Shown here one piece after another: positions 1 to 8,324 of a DNA stretch of 64,000 nt (positions are counted from its first letter, which is position 1; each line of letters starts with the position of its first letter). The position numbers and the translations under genes are program-made. The notes below the pieces were generated by a model. That model was given only the letters and a program-made list of their open reading frames with translations, ran no database searches and was not told where the DNA came from. Origin of the DNA: Rhodoferax sp. U11-2br (GTDB lineage Bacteria; Pseudomonadota; Gammaproteobacteria; Burkholderiales; Burkholderiaceae_C); NCBI RefSeq assembly GCF_018619435.1, contig NZ_JAHFZF010000016.1, positions 36,497-100,496 on the forward strand, read 5' to 3'.

Positions 1-918
1 CTGTCCGAGGTGCTGCAGGACTGCCAGACCCTGATGGCGCCCGCCGCACTGAAAAAATCGGTCAGGCTGCACTTTGTGCCCCTGACGCTGCCGTGTTTTG
101 TCAGTGCCGACCACACCCGGCTCAAACAGGTGGTGATCAACCTGCTGTCCAACGCCATCAAATACAACCGCCAGGGTGGCAACGTGACGGTGAGCGGCCA
201 TGAAGGGGTTGCTGGGCGCATCCGCCTGAGTGTGCAAGACACCGGTGAGGGCCTGCCCGCCGACAAGCTGGTGCAGCTGTTTCAGCCCTTCAACCGACTC
301 GGCAAGGAAGACAGTGAGGAGGAGGGCACCGGCATCGGCCTGGTGGTGAGCAAACGCCTGGTCGAGCAGATGGGGGGGGAGATGGGGGTGGTCAGCACCG
401 AGGGTGCAGGCAGCGTGTTCTGGGTCGAGCTGGCCTTGGTGGGTGCGCCACAGTTCAGTGATGTGGCCGACGAGATGCTGCAGCCACACGTGACGTCCGC
501 AGCCCATGGTGAGCGGGTGCGCACCCTGTTGTATGTGGAAGACAACCGTGCCAACATGGAGCTGGTGCGTCAGCTGATTGCCAGGCGCCCTGATTTGCGC
601 ATGTTTGGCGCCGAGGACGCCACACGTGGCATGGCGCTGGCGCGTGAACACCAGCCCGATGTGATTTTGCTGGACATCAACCTGCCCGGCATCAACGGAC
701 TGCAGGCGCTCAAGATCTTGCAGGAAGACGAAAACACCCGGCACATCCCGGTGCTGGCGCTCAGTGCCAATGCCATGCCGCGCGACATTGAGCGTGGCCT
801 GGCGGCGGGCTTTCTGCGTTACCTGACCAAGCCGATCCGGGTCACCGAGTTCATGGATGCGCTCGATGCCGGGCTGGTCTTGGCACAGGCCCAGCGTGCG
901 GCTTTGCAAGAGCTTTGA
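1..918 (+). CDS. Hybrid sensor histidine kinase with C-terminal receiver (5' end cut by window)
   Basis: The reading frame is open from the first base, so this is the C-terminal part of a longer protein. The visible order is the end of a dimerisation region, an HATPase domain (N box QVVINLLSNAIKYN near residues 43-56, G1 box VQDTGEGL, G2 box GTGIGLVVSKRL), then a receiver domain starting with LLYVEDN. The receiver Asp lies in VILLDINLP (codon 673-675) and the conserved Lys in YLTKPI. It is a hybrid kinase that would pass phosphate from its own His, located upstream of the window, to the attached receiver. It is closely related to the next gene, with near-identical DNA over the N box, which suggests tandem duplication. 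The sensed signal cannot be seen. Confidence 0.9.
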   Translation: MSEVLQDCQTLMAPAALKKSVRLHFVPLTLPCFVSADHTRLKQVVINLLSNAIKYNRQGGNVTVSGHEGVAGRIRLSVQDTGEGLPADKLVQLFQPFNRLGKEDSEEEGTGIGLVVSKRLVEQMGGEMGVVSTEGAGSVFWVELALVGAPQFSDVADEMLQPHVTSAAHGERVRTLLYVEDNRANMELVRQLIARRPDLRMFGAEDATRGMALAREHQPDVILLDINLPGINGLQALKILQEDENTRHIPVLALSANAMPRDIERGLAAGFLRYLTKPIRVTEFMDALDAGLVLAQAQRAALQEL

Positions 919-929
919 TGTTTATGCAA

Positions 930-977
930 GAAATTGGCCTCAAGCCCTTGTTTTATAAGATCGTATAGCTATCACTA
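930..977 (+). repeat. Hairpin repeat family, copy 1
   Basis: Copy of the dispersed element GGCCTC-AGCCCTT...TAGCTAT. The left half AAATTGGCCTCAAGCCCTTG is well kept, but the right arm of the hairpin has decayed. It fills the gap between two kinase genes, and its end abuts the GGGAG ribosome-binding site of the second kinase. Confidence 0.75.
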
Positions 978-992
978 TGGGAGCTATCTTTG

Positions 993-2357
993 ATGTCTGA
1001 CAGCCACATAATCCCTCCGCCCGGCGCGCTTGACGACACCGCGGGCATGGTGGTGGCGCTGCAGTCCTTGCGGCGCCGGGCGCAGGACAGCCACCAGCTC
1101 AAGGCGCCGCTGCCGCTGGAGATGCTCAAGGTGATGCAGCCCGAAGACGCGCAGCTGCTCTACCACGAATTGCGGGTGCACCAGATTGAGTTGGAGATGC
1201 AAAACGAGGAGCTGCGTCGTGTCCAGCTGGAGCTGGAGCTGGCGCGCGAGCGCTACTTTGACCTGTACGACATGGCCCCGGTGGGCTACTGCACGGTGGA
1301 TGGCGAGGGCCAGATTCAGGAGGCCAACCTGACCGCTGCCACGCTGCTGGGGGTCACACGCAGCGCCCTGGTCAAGCTGCGCATCACCCACTTCATGCCA
1401 ATGGCACAACGCAGGATTTACCAGCAGTGCTGCGCCTTGCTCGACACCTGTGGCAAGACCCAGGCCTGTGAGTTGCAGATGATCACCGGTGCGGGTCAAC
1501 CCATCTGGGTCAGCCTGGCGATCAACATGGCGCGCGGCGTGAGTGGTGCCGTCACCCTGCGGGTGATGCTCAAGGACGTGTCCGAACGGGTGCGGCTGGA
1601 TGCGATTTTGCAGGTCAAAAACACCGAGCTGGAGCGTGCGCGCCAACTGGCCGACAAGGCCAACAGCGCCAAGTCGGACTTCTTGACCAGCATGAGCCAC
1701 GAGTTGCGTTCACCGCTCAACGCCATCCTGGGTTTTGCACAACTGATGCAGGCCAGCAGCCCGGCGCCTACCCCGGCGCAAAAGTCGTCGATCGACCAGA
1801 TCCTCCACGGCGGCTGGTACCTGCTGGACCTGGTCAACGAGATCCTGGACCTGGCCAGCATCGAGTCGGGCCAGTTGGCGCTGTCTTTGACGCGTGAGTC
1901 GCTGGCCGAGGTCCTGGCCGACTGCCAGACCATGATCGAGCCGCAGGCCACGGCCCGGGGTTTGGTGGTGAGTTTCCCAAGCTTTGCCCAGCCTTGCCTG
2001 GTGCTCTCAGACCGGCGTCGGCTCAAGCAGGTGGTGATCAACCTGCTGTCCAACGCCATCAAATACAACCGCCCGCATGGCACGGTGACGGTGAGCCTGA
2101 GCCAGGCCTCACCCGGGCGGGTGCGCCTGAGTGTGCAGGACGACGGGCTGGGCCTGTCGCCAGAACAGATGGCGAACCTGTTCCAGCCGTTTAACCGGCT
2201 CGGCCAGGAGGGTGGGGCGCAGGAGGGCACCGGCATTGGCCTGGCGGTGAGCAAACGCCTGGTCGAGATGATGGGTGGCAGCATTGGGGTGAGCAGCCGT
2301 GTTGGTGTGGGCAGTGTGTTCTGGTTCGAGCTGGCGCTGGCTGAAGGGTCCACATGA
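993..2357 (+). CDS. PAS-domain sensor histidine kinase
   Basis: Likely start is the ATG at 993, preceded by GGGAG about nine bases upstream; a TTG directly before it is less likely. The 454-residue protein has an N-terminal helical segment, a PAS domain (YDMAPVGYCTVDGEGQIQ, about residues 90-200), a coiled linker, and a HisKA domain with H-box SMSHELRSPLNAILGF (His about residue 236). The HATPase domain carries QVVINLLSNAIKYN, VQDDGLGL and GTGIGLAVSKRL. There is no transmembrane segment, so it is probably a cytoplasmic sensor. Unlike its upstream paralogue it has no receiver. Its stop overlaps the CheB-like gene by four bases (ATGA), which implies translational coupling. The stimulus is unknown. 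Confidence 0.92.
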   Translation: MSDSHIIPPPGALDDTAGMVVALQSLRRRAQDSHQLKAPLPLEMLKVMQPEDAQLLYHELRVHQIELEMQNEELRRVQLELELARERYFDLYDMAPVGYCTVDGEGQIQEANLTAATLLGVTRSALVKLRITHFMPMAQRRIYQQCCALLDTCGKTQACELQMITGAGQPIWVSLAINMARGVSGAVTLRVMLKDVSERVRLDAILQVKNTELERARQLADKANSAKSDFLTSMSHELRSPLNAILGFAQLMQASSPAPTPAQKSSIDQILHGGWYLLDLVNEILDLASIESGQLALSLTRESLAEVLADCQTMIEPQATARGLVVSFPSFAQPCLVLSDRRRLKQVVINLLSNAIKYNRPHGTVTVSLSQASPGRVRLSVQDDGLGLSPEQMANLFQPFNRLGQEGGAQEGTGIGLAVSKRLVEMMGGSIGVSSRVGVGSVFWFELALAEGST

Positions 2358-2962
2358 AAGACTTTCCGATGGTCTGTGTGGGTGGCTCGGCCGGTGGGCT
2401 GGACGCCTACATCCGGCTGCTGCAGCACCTGCCGCCCGACATGGGGGTGGCGGTGGTCATCGTCAACCACATCACCATTGCGGCGACCCAACTGCATGAG
2501 GTGCTGCTGCGGTTTTCGAGCATGCCGGTGGTGCTGATCACCGATGGCATGCCGGTGTCACCCAACTGTGTGTTCATCATCCCGGCCAACCGCGACCTGC
2601 ATGTACAAAACGGCACGTTTCAGCTCGAACCCATCTCCAAGCCCAGAGGCTGGCCCGATGTGATCACGGTGTTTTTGCGATCGCTGTCGCAACATTGGGA
2701 CGGCAAGCTGATCGCGGTGATTGTGTCGGGGTACGACGGTGATGGTGCGGCGGCGCTGTGTGGCATTCGCGCTGTGGGTGGCATCACCATCGCCCAGAAA
2801 CCCAGCACCGCCCGCCAGCCCGACATGCCACAAAGTGCCATCGAGAGTGGTTGTATTGACTTTGTGCTCTCGCCCGAAGACATCGCCAAGGAAATTGTCG
2901 GCATCGCACAGATGCAGTCCGACACGGTGCCAGCACCGTCAGATGGGATGACTGAAACATAG
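2354..2962 (+). CDS. Stand-alone CheB-type protein-glutamate methylesterase domain
   Basis: The 202-residue protein is only the CheB methylesterase domain; the usual N-terminal receiver is absent. The expected catalytic residues are visible: Ser12 in VGGSAGG, His39 in VNHI and Asp130 in SGYDGDGA, with spacing close to that of enteric CheB. CheB enzymes remove methyl groups from, or deamidate, chemoreceptor glutamates. Here the gene is coupled by ATGA overlap to a PAS kinase and is followed by a receiver-PAS gene, with no cheA, cheW or cheR beside it. This resembles a split form of the CheB-CheR-PAS-kinase fusion proteins of unclear function, so a role outside classical chemotaxis is plausible. 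The family call is secure; the substrate is unknown. Confidence 0.9.
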   Translation: MKDFPMVCVGGSAGGLDAYIRLLQHLPPDMGVAVVIVNHITIAATQLHEVLLRFSSMPVVLITDGMPVSPNCVFIIPANRDLHVQNGTFQLEPISKPRGWPDVITVFLRSLSQHWDGKLIAVIVSGYDGDGAAALCGIRAVGGITIAQKPSTARQPDMPQSAIESGCIDFVLSPEDIAKEIVGIAQMQSDTVPAPSDGMTET

Positions 2963-3012
2963 AGAAATCGGGCTCCAGCCCTTATTAGAAATCGCCATAT
3001 AGCTATATAAAA
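2963..3012 (+). repeat. Hairpin repeat family, copy 2
   Basis: Contains GGGCTCCAGCCCTTATTAG...ATATAGCTATATAAA. It lies directly after the CheB-like stop, and its right edge touches an in-frame ATG at 3012 that could be misread as the start of the next gene. Confidence 0.7.
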
Positions 3013-3056
3013 TGAAGCACTCTGCTGCCCATCCCACTCCTGAAGAGGAACCTGCC

Positions 3057-3878
3057 ATGCCACTGTCTGCCGAAATTCTCCAGGCCAGCATCCTGATCGT
3101 TGACGACCAGATGGCCAATGTGCAGCTGCTCGAACAACTGCTGCGCGAGGCCGGTTACAGCCAGGTCAGCGCCTGTATGAAACCCGAGGAGGTGTGTGCG
3201 CTGCACCGCAAGAACCACTACGACCTGATTCTGCTGGACCTGCAGATGCCGGTGATGGACGGTTTCCAGGTGATGGAGGGGCTCAAAACCAACACTGTCG
3301 ACAGCTATCTGCCGGTGATTGTGCTGACAGCCCAGCCTGGCCACAAGCTGCGTGCGCTGCAAATGGGTGCCAAGGACTTCATCAGCAAGCCGTTTGACCT
3401 GGTGGAGGTGAAAACCCGCATCCACAACATGCTGGAGGTGCGCCTGCTCTACAAAAAGCTGGCCAACTACAACCGCGAGTTGGAGGCCACCGTGGCTGAG
3501 CGCACCGCCGAGCTGCGCGAGAGTGAAGCACGCTACCGCAGCCTGACCGAGCTGGCTTCGGACTGGTACTGGGAGCAGGACGAACACGGCCACTTCACCA
3601 AGGTGTCGGGTCCGGTGTTGGAGATGCTGGGCATCCAGGTGGCGCCGCTGGCCGGGCAGCCCAACCCCGTTGTTCTGGGTGGCTGGAACGAGGCTGAGCG
3701 CGAGAAGTTGCGCCGCACGATCACCGAGCGCCAGCCGTTTCTGGACTATGTGTTTCGCCGTGTGGGTGCCGACGGAAGCCAGCAGACTTTTCAGGTCAGT
3801 GGTGAGCCGATGTTTGACCGCGCCAGCCGTTTTATCGGTTACCGCGGGATTGGTGTGGAGCTGACTTCCAAACTATGA
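3057..3878 (+). CDS. Response regulator with receiver and PAS domains
   Basis: An ATG exists at 3012, but the ATG at 3057 has a good upstream site (GAAGAGGAA) and starts right before the receiver fold, so I choose it (273 residues). The receiver has the acidic pair in ILIVDDQ, phosphoacceptor Asp61 in ILLDLQMPVMDG and Lys111 in FISKPFD. A short coiled linker (ELEATVAERTAELRESEARY) leads to a PAS/PAC domain (SDWYWEQDEHGHF, about residues 165-270). There is no DNA-binding, GGDEF or kinase output, so it is probably a signalling adaptor for the adjacent kinases. It overlaps the Crp-type gene by four bases. Confidence 0.88.
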   Translation: MPLSAEILQASILIVDDQMANVQLLEQLLREAGYSQVSACMKPEEVCALHRKNHYDLILLDLQMPVMDGFQVMEGLKTNTVDSYLPVIVLTAQPGHKLRALQMGAKDFISKPFDLVEVKTRIHNMLEVRLLYKKLANYNRELEATVAERTAELRESEARYRSLTELASDWYWEQDEHGHFTKVSGPVLEMLGIQVAPLAGQPNPVVLGGWNEAEREKLRRTITERQPFLDYVFRRVGADGSQQTFQVSGEPMFDRASRFIGYRGIGVELTSKL

Positions 3879-4627
3879 GCCAACAGAACGTCCTGGAGCG
3901 CGCCATGCCTTTGCCCCACACCCCGAACCAGAACCATCTGCTGGCCGCCTTGTCTGCAGCGGATTTTGAGCCACTGGCCAGCCACCTGGAGCTGGTGCCC
4001 ATGCCGCTGGGCCAGATGTTGTTTGAACCCGGCAGCCAGATGCGCCATGCCTACTTTCCGACCACCTCGATCGTGTCCTTGCACTATGTCACCGAGTCTG
4101 GCGCCTCGGCCGAGACCGCTGGTGTGGGCAACGAGGGGGTGGTGGGTGTGTCGCTGTTCATGGGGGGTGACAGCACCTCCAGCTCGGCGGTGGTGCAGAC
4201 CGCCGGCCAGGCCTGGCGGCTGGACCGCCACACCCTCAAGACCGAGTTCAACCGCGGTGGCGCCTTGCAGCGCCTGCTGCTGCGCTACACCCAGGCGTTG
4301 ATGACCCAGATGGCCCAGACTGCCGTGTGCAACCGGCACCACTCGGTGGAGCAGCAACTGTGCCGCTGGCTGCTGCTCACTCTGGACCGGCTGCCGGACC
4401 GCGAGCTGGTGATGACACAGGAGTTGGTGGCCAGCATGCTCGGTGTGCGCCGCGAAAGTGTGACCGACGCCGCAGGTCACTTGCAGGCGCAGGGTTACAT
4501 CCGTTACCGGCGTGGCCACATCAGTGTGCTCAACCGTGCTGGCCTGGAGTCCAGCGTGTGTGAGTGTTATGGCGTGGTCAAAAAAGAGCTGGACCGTTTG
4601 CTCAGTGACGTTCAGCCGCGTCAGTAG
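3875..4627 (+). CDS. Crp/Fnr-fold transcriptional regulator
   Basis: The 250-residue protein has an N-terminal cyclic-nucleotide-binding-like beta-roll (about residues 25-140) and a C-terminal winged helix with MTQELVASMLGVRRESVTDA. The N-terminal Fe-S cysteine cluster of true FNR is not present, so it is not an oxygen-sensing FNR by sequence. The segment CNRHHSVEQQLCRWLLL and the ending ECYGVVKKELDRLL are typical of a large Crp-like subfamily common in proteobacteria that sits beside two-component genes. It is translationally coupled to the receiver-PAS gene, which suggests that it is part of the same response. Its 3' end overlaps the convergent lipoprotein gene by seven bases. Confidence 0.88.
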   Translation: MSQQNVLERAMPLPHTPNQNHLLAALSAADFEPLASHLELVPMPLGQMLFEPGSQMRHAYFPTTSIVSLHYVTESGASAETAGVGNEGVVGVSLFMGGDSTSSSAVVQTAGQAWRLDRHTLKTEFNRGGALQRLLLRYTQALMTQMAQTAVCNRHHSVEQQLCRWLLLTLDRLPDRELVMTQELVASMLGVRRESVTDAAGHLQAQGYIRYRRGHISVLNRAGLESSVCECYGVVKKELDRLLSDVQPRQ

Positions 4628-5094
4628 CGCCGCAGCACACCGTTGTCGACCTGCACCCGGTCACCTACGCGGATGTCGACGTTGGTGCTTTGGGTGAAGA
4701 CCTGGTTGTTGCCGTCGCTCATGCGCAGGGTGAATTTGTAGACGCTGGTGGTTTGTGCCGCCTGCTGGTTCTTCTCGAGCGTATGCCCAGCATAGGCGCC
4801 ACCGGCAGCGCCTAGAACAGTCGCAGCGGTGTTGCCGCTGCCACCACCTACTTGGTGGCCCAGGATGCCGCCAACCACCGCGCCAGCAATGGTGCCCGCA
4901 CCGATGCCGCTTGTCGCCACGGGCTGCTGCACCAACTCAATCGACTGCACCACACCGTATTGGGTGGCGGCGTTGCTGGTCTGCGGCAAGGCGTTGCCGG
5001 TGGGGTTGGCGGGCGCCATGCTGGTGGCGCAGGCGCCTAGCAACAGCAGTGTGGTCACGCTGAGGACGGTTTGGAAGTTCTTTTGAATGTTCAT
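4621..5094 (-). CDS. Glycine-zipper outer-membrane lipoprotein
   Basis: The 157-residue protein begins with a lipoprotein signal ending in LLLLGAC (lipobox Cys about residue 22). The middle holds a glycine-zipper stretch (GTIAGAVVGGILGHQVGG, then GAAGGAYAGHTLEKN), typical of the 2TM glycine-zipper family of Slp/PcpY-like outer-membrane lipoproteins. The C-terminus, about residues 110-157, is a small beta-rich domain ending in RVQVDNGVLRRY. It lies 11 bases downstream of the double-BON gene on the same strand, so the two are probably co-transcribed. The role is probably envelope integrity; the exact function is unknown. Confidence 0.85.
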   Translation of the reverse strand: MNIQKNFQTVLSVTTLLLLGACATSMAPANPTGNALPQTSNAATQYGVVQSIELVQQPVATSGIGAGTIAGAVVGGILGHQVGGGSGNTAATVLGAAGGAYAGHTLEKNQQAAQTTSVYKFTLRMSDGNNQVFTQSTNVDIRVGDRVQVDNGVLRRY

Positions 5095-5105
5095 GGGGGC
5101 CTCGC

Positions 5106-5684
5106 TTACTTCTTGATGCTCATCTGGTTGCCGACCTGGGTCACACCACTCACGCCGCGCGTGATGTCCAGGGCGCGGTCAATCTGGCCCTGGTTGTTGA
5201 CAAAACCGCTGAGCTGGACCTCGCCCTTGTGGGTGGTGACCGTGATGTCCAGGCTTTTGATGTTGGCGTCTGCCAGCAAGGCGGCCTTGACCTCGGTGGT
5301 GATCACGCTGTCATCGATCTTGTTGCCCACCGTGGCCACACCGTCTTTGATGCTGAGTTTGTTGTTGACGTGGGTGACGCCCTCCACCCCTTTGGCGACG
5401 TTCACTGCCTGGTCGATCTGGGTCTGGTTGCTGACAAAACCGCTGAGCATGACCTCACCCTTGCGGGTTTCGACCTGGATGTCAAAACCTTTGACATCGA
5501 CGTTGTCGAGCAAGGCTGTCTTGACGCGGGTTGTGACCACACTGTCGTCCACCTCGGTGCCTACCGTTGTGGCTGGCGCGGCGGCACCGGTGCCATCCAC
5601 CGGTTTGTTACAGGCCACCATCGACAGGGTCATGACACCGGCCAGGGTGGTGGTCACGAGGCGCAGGCCCAGGGGGTTTTTCAT
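5106..5684 (-). CDS. Periplasmic lipoprotein with two BON domains
   Basis: The frame continues far upstream, but the first plausible starts are the two ATGs at 5690 and 5684. The upstream GGAGA favours 5684, which starts MKNPLGLRL. The 192-residue product has a signal peptide with a Cys in MVACNKP (probable lipobox), then two BON domains of about 65 residues each. These repeat the pattern DDSV.TT.VK.ALL...KGEV.LSGFV.NQ.QID.A. BON domains bind phospholipid membranes, and OsmY-like proteins protect the periplasm during osmotic stress. It probably forms an operon with the glycine-zipper lipoprotein. Confidence 0.88.
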   Translation of the reverse strand: MKNPLGLRLVTTTLAGVMTLSMVACNKPVDGTGAAAPATTVGTEVDDSVVTTRVKTALLDNVDVKGFDIQVETRKGEVMLSGFVSNQTQIDQAVNVAKGVEGVTHVNNKLSIKDGVATVGNKIDDSVITTEVKAALLADANIKSLDITVTTHKGEVQLSGFVNNQGQIDRALDITRGVSGVTQVGNQMSIKK

Positions 5685-5837
5685 AAACATTCTCCGAAAT
5701 TGATAAAACAGGCCCGACTGTGTTCTGTGGCATCGCATTTGTCGGTGCGATAGCGAACCCAGCGCCTGTGTGTGCGGGCGCACAGACCGGGCGAGGGGCT
5801 GGCGGCACACTCGTTCCATTTGACAGAAAGTTGCCCC

Positions 5838-6056
5838 ATGAACCCCATCAAACTGATTGGTATCGTCCTGATCGCCGCTGGCGCCTTGGGCCTGGTGTAC
5901 GGTGGTTTCAGCTACCCGGCAGAGACCACCGCGCTCAAACTTGGCACCATGGAACTCAAGGTGCAAGAAACCAAAACCGTCAATGTGCCGTTGATCCTGA
6001 GCGCCGCCGGCATCGTGGTGGGCGCCGCTTTGCTGGTGTTTGGCCGCAGCAAGTGA
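5838..6056 (+). CDS. Small DUF3185-like membrane protein
   Basis: The 72-residue protein starts at MNPIKLIGIVLIAAG. It has two hydrophobic helices (about residues 5-25 and 50-68) around a polar middle (LKLGTMELKVQETKTVNVP), with glycine-rich turns. This layout matches the DUF3185 family of small inner-membrane proteins. It is divergent from the BON/lipoprotein pair, with about 150 bases of shared promoter region. Function unknown. Confidence 0.75.
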   Translation: MNPIKLIGIVLIAAGALGLVYGGFSYPAETTALKLGTMELKVQETKTVNVPLILSAAGIVVGAALLVFGRSK

Positions 6057-6131
6057 GCCAGGCCGGTGGCGCAGCTGATGCCGATACAGGGGCTGCCGCC
6101 ACACGGGCGTGCCATGTTGCACAACATATCA

Positions 6132-6188
6132 GGAAATTGGGCCTTCAGCCCTTATCGATAAAGGGCTGATAGCTATGTATTTTGATAA
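6132..6188 (+). repeat. Hairpin repeat family, copy 3 (well preserved)
   Basis: One of the best copies, with left arm CAGCCCTTAT, right arm ATAAAGGGCTG and a short CG loop. Flanks are AAATTGGGCCTT on the left and ATAGCTATGTATTTTGAT on the right. It lies between the DUF3185-like gene and the cstA-type terminator. Confidence 0.85.
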
Positions 6189-6242
6189 AACGGGGGCGAG
6201 ATATCCGACCCCAAACGCACCAGCGGCGCTGTCTGAGGTTAA

Positions 6243-6275
6243 GAAAAAGGCCAGCCACCCCGGGGGGCGCTGGCC
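6243..6275 (-). terminator. Rho-independent terminator of the cstA-type gene
   Basis: On the minus strand a GGCCAGC/GCTGGCC stem with a GC-rich interior (6249-6275) is followed by TTTTTCTT. A second hairpin, GACTCGC/GCGAGTC (6282-6302), lies between it and the stop codon. Confidence 0.85.
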
Positions 6276-6319
6276 TGATCAGACTCGCCGTTGTTGCGAG
6301 TCGGGGGTGAGTGTCTGTT

Positions 6320-8131
6320 CTAGTCGCTGACGAGGGTGAGGACCTGATCACCAAACTTGTCGGTCACCCGTTTGTCGATCTGAAGCAGTTCATACCAGCG
6401 AGCGAAGGCGGCGATGAAAACGATGGAGATCAACACCATCAAGATGCCCGACATGGTCGTCAGCAGGTACAGCTGTTTGGGCAGGTAGTTGCCAGTGATG
6501 TTGAGGTAACCGGCCCACATCACGATGGGGAACACCAGCAAGCCGGGCACAGCGGTGACCCAGGCGTATTTGGCCTTGCCCAGACGGATCAGCATGGTGG
6601 TGCCAATGATCAGCGCGGTGGCAGCCAGCAGCTGGTTGGCCATGCCGAACAGCGGCCAGATCGTTGAAATATCACCGGTGTAGACCAAGTAACCCCATGA
6701 GCCTGTAAACAGAGCGCTGGTCACAATGATGCCCGGCGTCCAGGAGTTGTCGGAAAACGGTGCATAGACCTTGCCCATCATTTCTTGCAGCAGATAACGG
6801 CCAACGCGGGTACCGGCGTCCACGGCGGTCAGGATGAAGACCGCTTCAAACATGATGGCGAAGTGGTACCAATAGGCCATCATGCCTTTCATGAACGGCA
6901 CCGCCGAGAAGATGTAGGCCATGCCCACCGCCAGCGACACCGCGCCACCCGGGCGGCCCTGAACCTGTTCACCGACCTGGGCTGCGAGTTCGGGCAGGTT
7001 GACCGTGGCGATGCCCAGTTTGGCAAACGCTGCGGGTGCTGCGTTGATCGCGAAGTAGTCAGCTGGCACCAGAACGCAGGCCGCAATCAGCGCCATGATG
7101 GCAACGAAGCCTTCGGTCAGCATCGCGCCGTAACCGACGAAGAGAATGTCCTTCTCGTTGGCGATCATCTTGGGTGTGGTGCCCGAGCCAATGATGGCGT
7201 GGAAACCAGACAGCGCACCGCAGGCGATGGTGATGAACAGGAAGGGGAAGGCTGCACCTGGAATGACCGGGCCGCCGCCGAAGAAGTGCGGTGTGATCGC
7301 TGGCATGTGCAGCTCGGGATGGACAAATACGATGCCCAGTGCCAGCGCGGCGATGGTGCCGATCTTGAGGTAGGTCGACAGGTAGTCACGCGGCACCAGC
7401 AGGAACCAGACCGGCAGCACAGATGCGATGAAACCGTATGCAGGAATGATCACCGAGAGTTCCTTCTTGGTGAAGGTGAACATCTTGGCCAGCGCCGGAT
7501 CGGCCGCAACGTAGGGGCCAACCCACAGCGAGATCAGCAGCAAAACGACGCCGATGATGCTCATGCCCTTGATGTCACCGGGGCGGATGTAGTGCATGTA
7601 AACGCCCATGATCATCGCAATCGGCAGCGTGGCGAAGACCGTGAAGGTGCCCCATGGGCTGTTGAACATGGCGTTAACCACAGCAATCGAGAGCCCGGCC
7701 AACGTCAGGATCAGAATGAACAGGATGGCCACTGACGCCACTTTGCCGGCGGCTTTGCCGATTTCGGTTTCGGCGATCACCGACAGGCTGCGGCCTTTGT
7801 GACGGACCGAGGCGAACAACACGACCATGTCATGGACGCCACCGGCCAGCACGCAGCCGATCAGGATCCAGAGCGCACCTGGCATGTAGCCGAACTGCGC
7901 AGCCAGCACCGGCCCGAGCAGTGGCCCGGCGGCGGCGATGGCCGCAAAGTGGTGCCCGAACAGCACATATTTGTTGGTCTTGACATAGTCGTGACCGTCT
8001 TCCATGGTCACCGCCGGCGTTTCCCGCTCCGCGCGCAGATTCATGACCTTTTGGGCCAGGAAAATGCCGTAGAAGCGGTAGGCAATGGCGAAGACCAGTG
8101 CCGCCACAAAAATCAGCGTCAATGAATTCAT
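6320..8131 (-). CDS. cstA: CstA-family transporter (probable pyruvate/peptide uptake)
   Basis: Start chosen at ATG 8131 (MNSLTLIFVAAL) with GGAGAAACTG just upstream; longer in-frame extensions are not hydrophobic and lack a ribosome-binding site. The 603-residue protein has about 16 membrane helices and the CstA signatures GHHFAAIAAAGPLLGPVLAAQFGY split over residues 56-79, GSGTTPKMI, and the C-terminal PLFGMANQLLAA. CstA and its paralogue BtsT are inner-membrane proton symporters for pyruvate and possibly peptides. It lies downstream of a LytS/LytTR pair on the same strand, the arrangement expected for a BtsSR-controlled pyruvate transporter. The name covers the family; whether it works as CstA or BtsT is inference. 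Confidence 0.9.
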   Translation of the reverse strand: MNSLTLIFVAALVFAIAYRFYGIFLAQKVMNLRAERETPAVTMEDGHDYVKTNKYVLFGHHFAAIAAAGPLLGPVLAAQFGYMPGALWILIGCVLAGGVHDMVVLFASVRHKGRSLSVIAETEIGKAAGKVASVAILFILILTLAGLSIAVVNAMFNSPWGTFTVFATLPIAMIMGVYMHYIRPGDIKGMSIIGVVLLLISLWVGPYVAADPALAKMFTFTKKELSVIIPAYGFIASVLPVWFLLVPRDYLSTYLKIGTIAALALGIVFVHPELHMPAITPHFFGGGPVIPGAAFPFLFITIACGALSGFHAIIGSGTTPKMIANEKDILFVGYGAMLTEGFVAIMALIAACVLVPADYFAINAAPAAFAKLGIATVNLPELAAQVGEQVQGRPGGAVSLAVGMAYIFSAVPFMKGMMAYWYHFAIMFEAVFILTAVDAGTRVGRYLLQEMMGKVYAPFSDNSWTPGIIVTSALFTGSWGYLVYTGDISTIWPLFGMANQLLAATALIIGTTMLIRLGKAKYAWVTAVPGLLVFPIVMWAGYLNITGNYLPKQLYLLTTMSGILMVLISIVFIAAFARWYELLQIDKRVTDKFGDQVLTLVSD

Positions 8132-8168
8132 CAGTTTCTCCGTTTGTTGGTATGCCGCCCCAGATTGC

Positions 8169-8213
8169 TTCCTGCACGTGCAGAAACGTGCGGTTAATGA
8201 CCGTTCCTGCACG
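8169..8213 (-). promoter_or_regulatory. Direct repeats and palindrome upstream of cstA (candidate LytTR operator)
   Basis: TTCCTGCACG occurs twice, at 8169-8178 and 8204-8213, 35 bases apart. The first overlaps the perfect palindrome CTGCACGTGCAG (8172-8183). They lie 38-82 bases upstream of the cstA start. LytTR regulators usually bind paired direct repeats, so this is the best candidate site for the adjacent regulator. The assignment is inference. Confidence 0.5.
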
Positions 8214-8324
8214 GGGGCAGGGCGCAATGTAGTGGGTTTGGGCCCGGCCTGGAGGGACTATCTGGCGAGAGGTCCGGGTAGCGATCCAGAGGTCTCCAAC
8301 GGTATCAAGCGGTGCCTGCCGGAG

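Noticed and set aside
3875..4627. Calling the Crp-fold regulator FNR because FNR-like boxes exist nearby
   Set aside because: It has no N-terminal cysteine cluster, so it should not be the oxygen sensor that acts on the pflB box.
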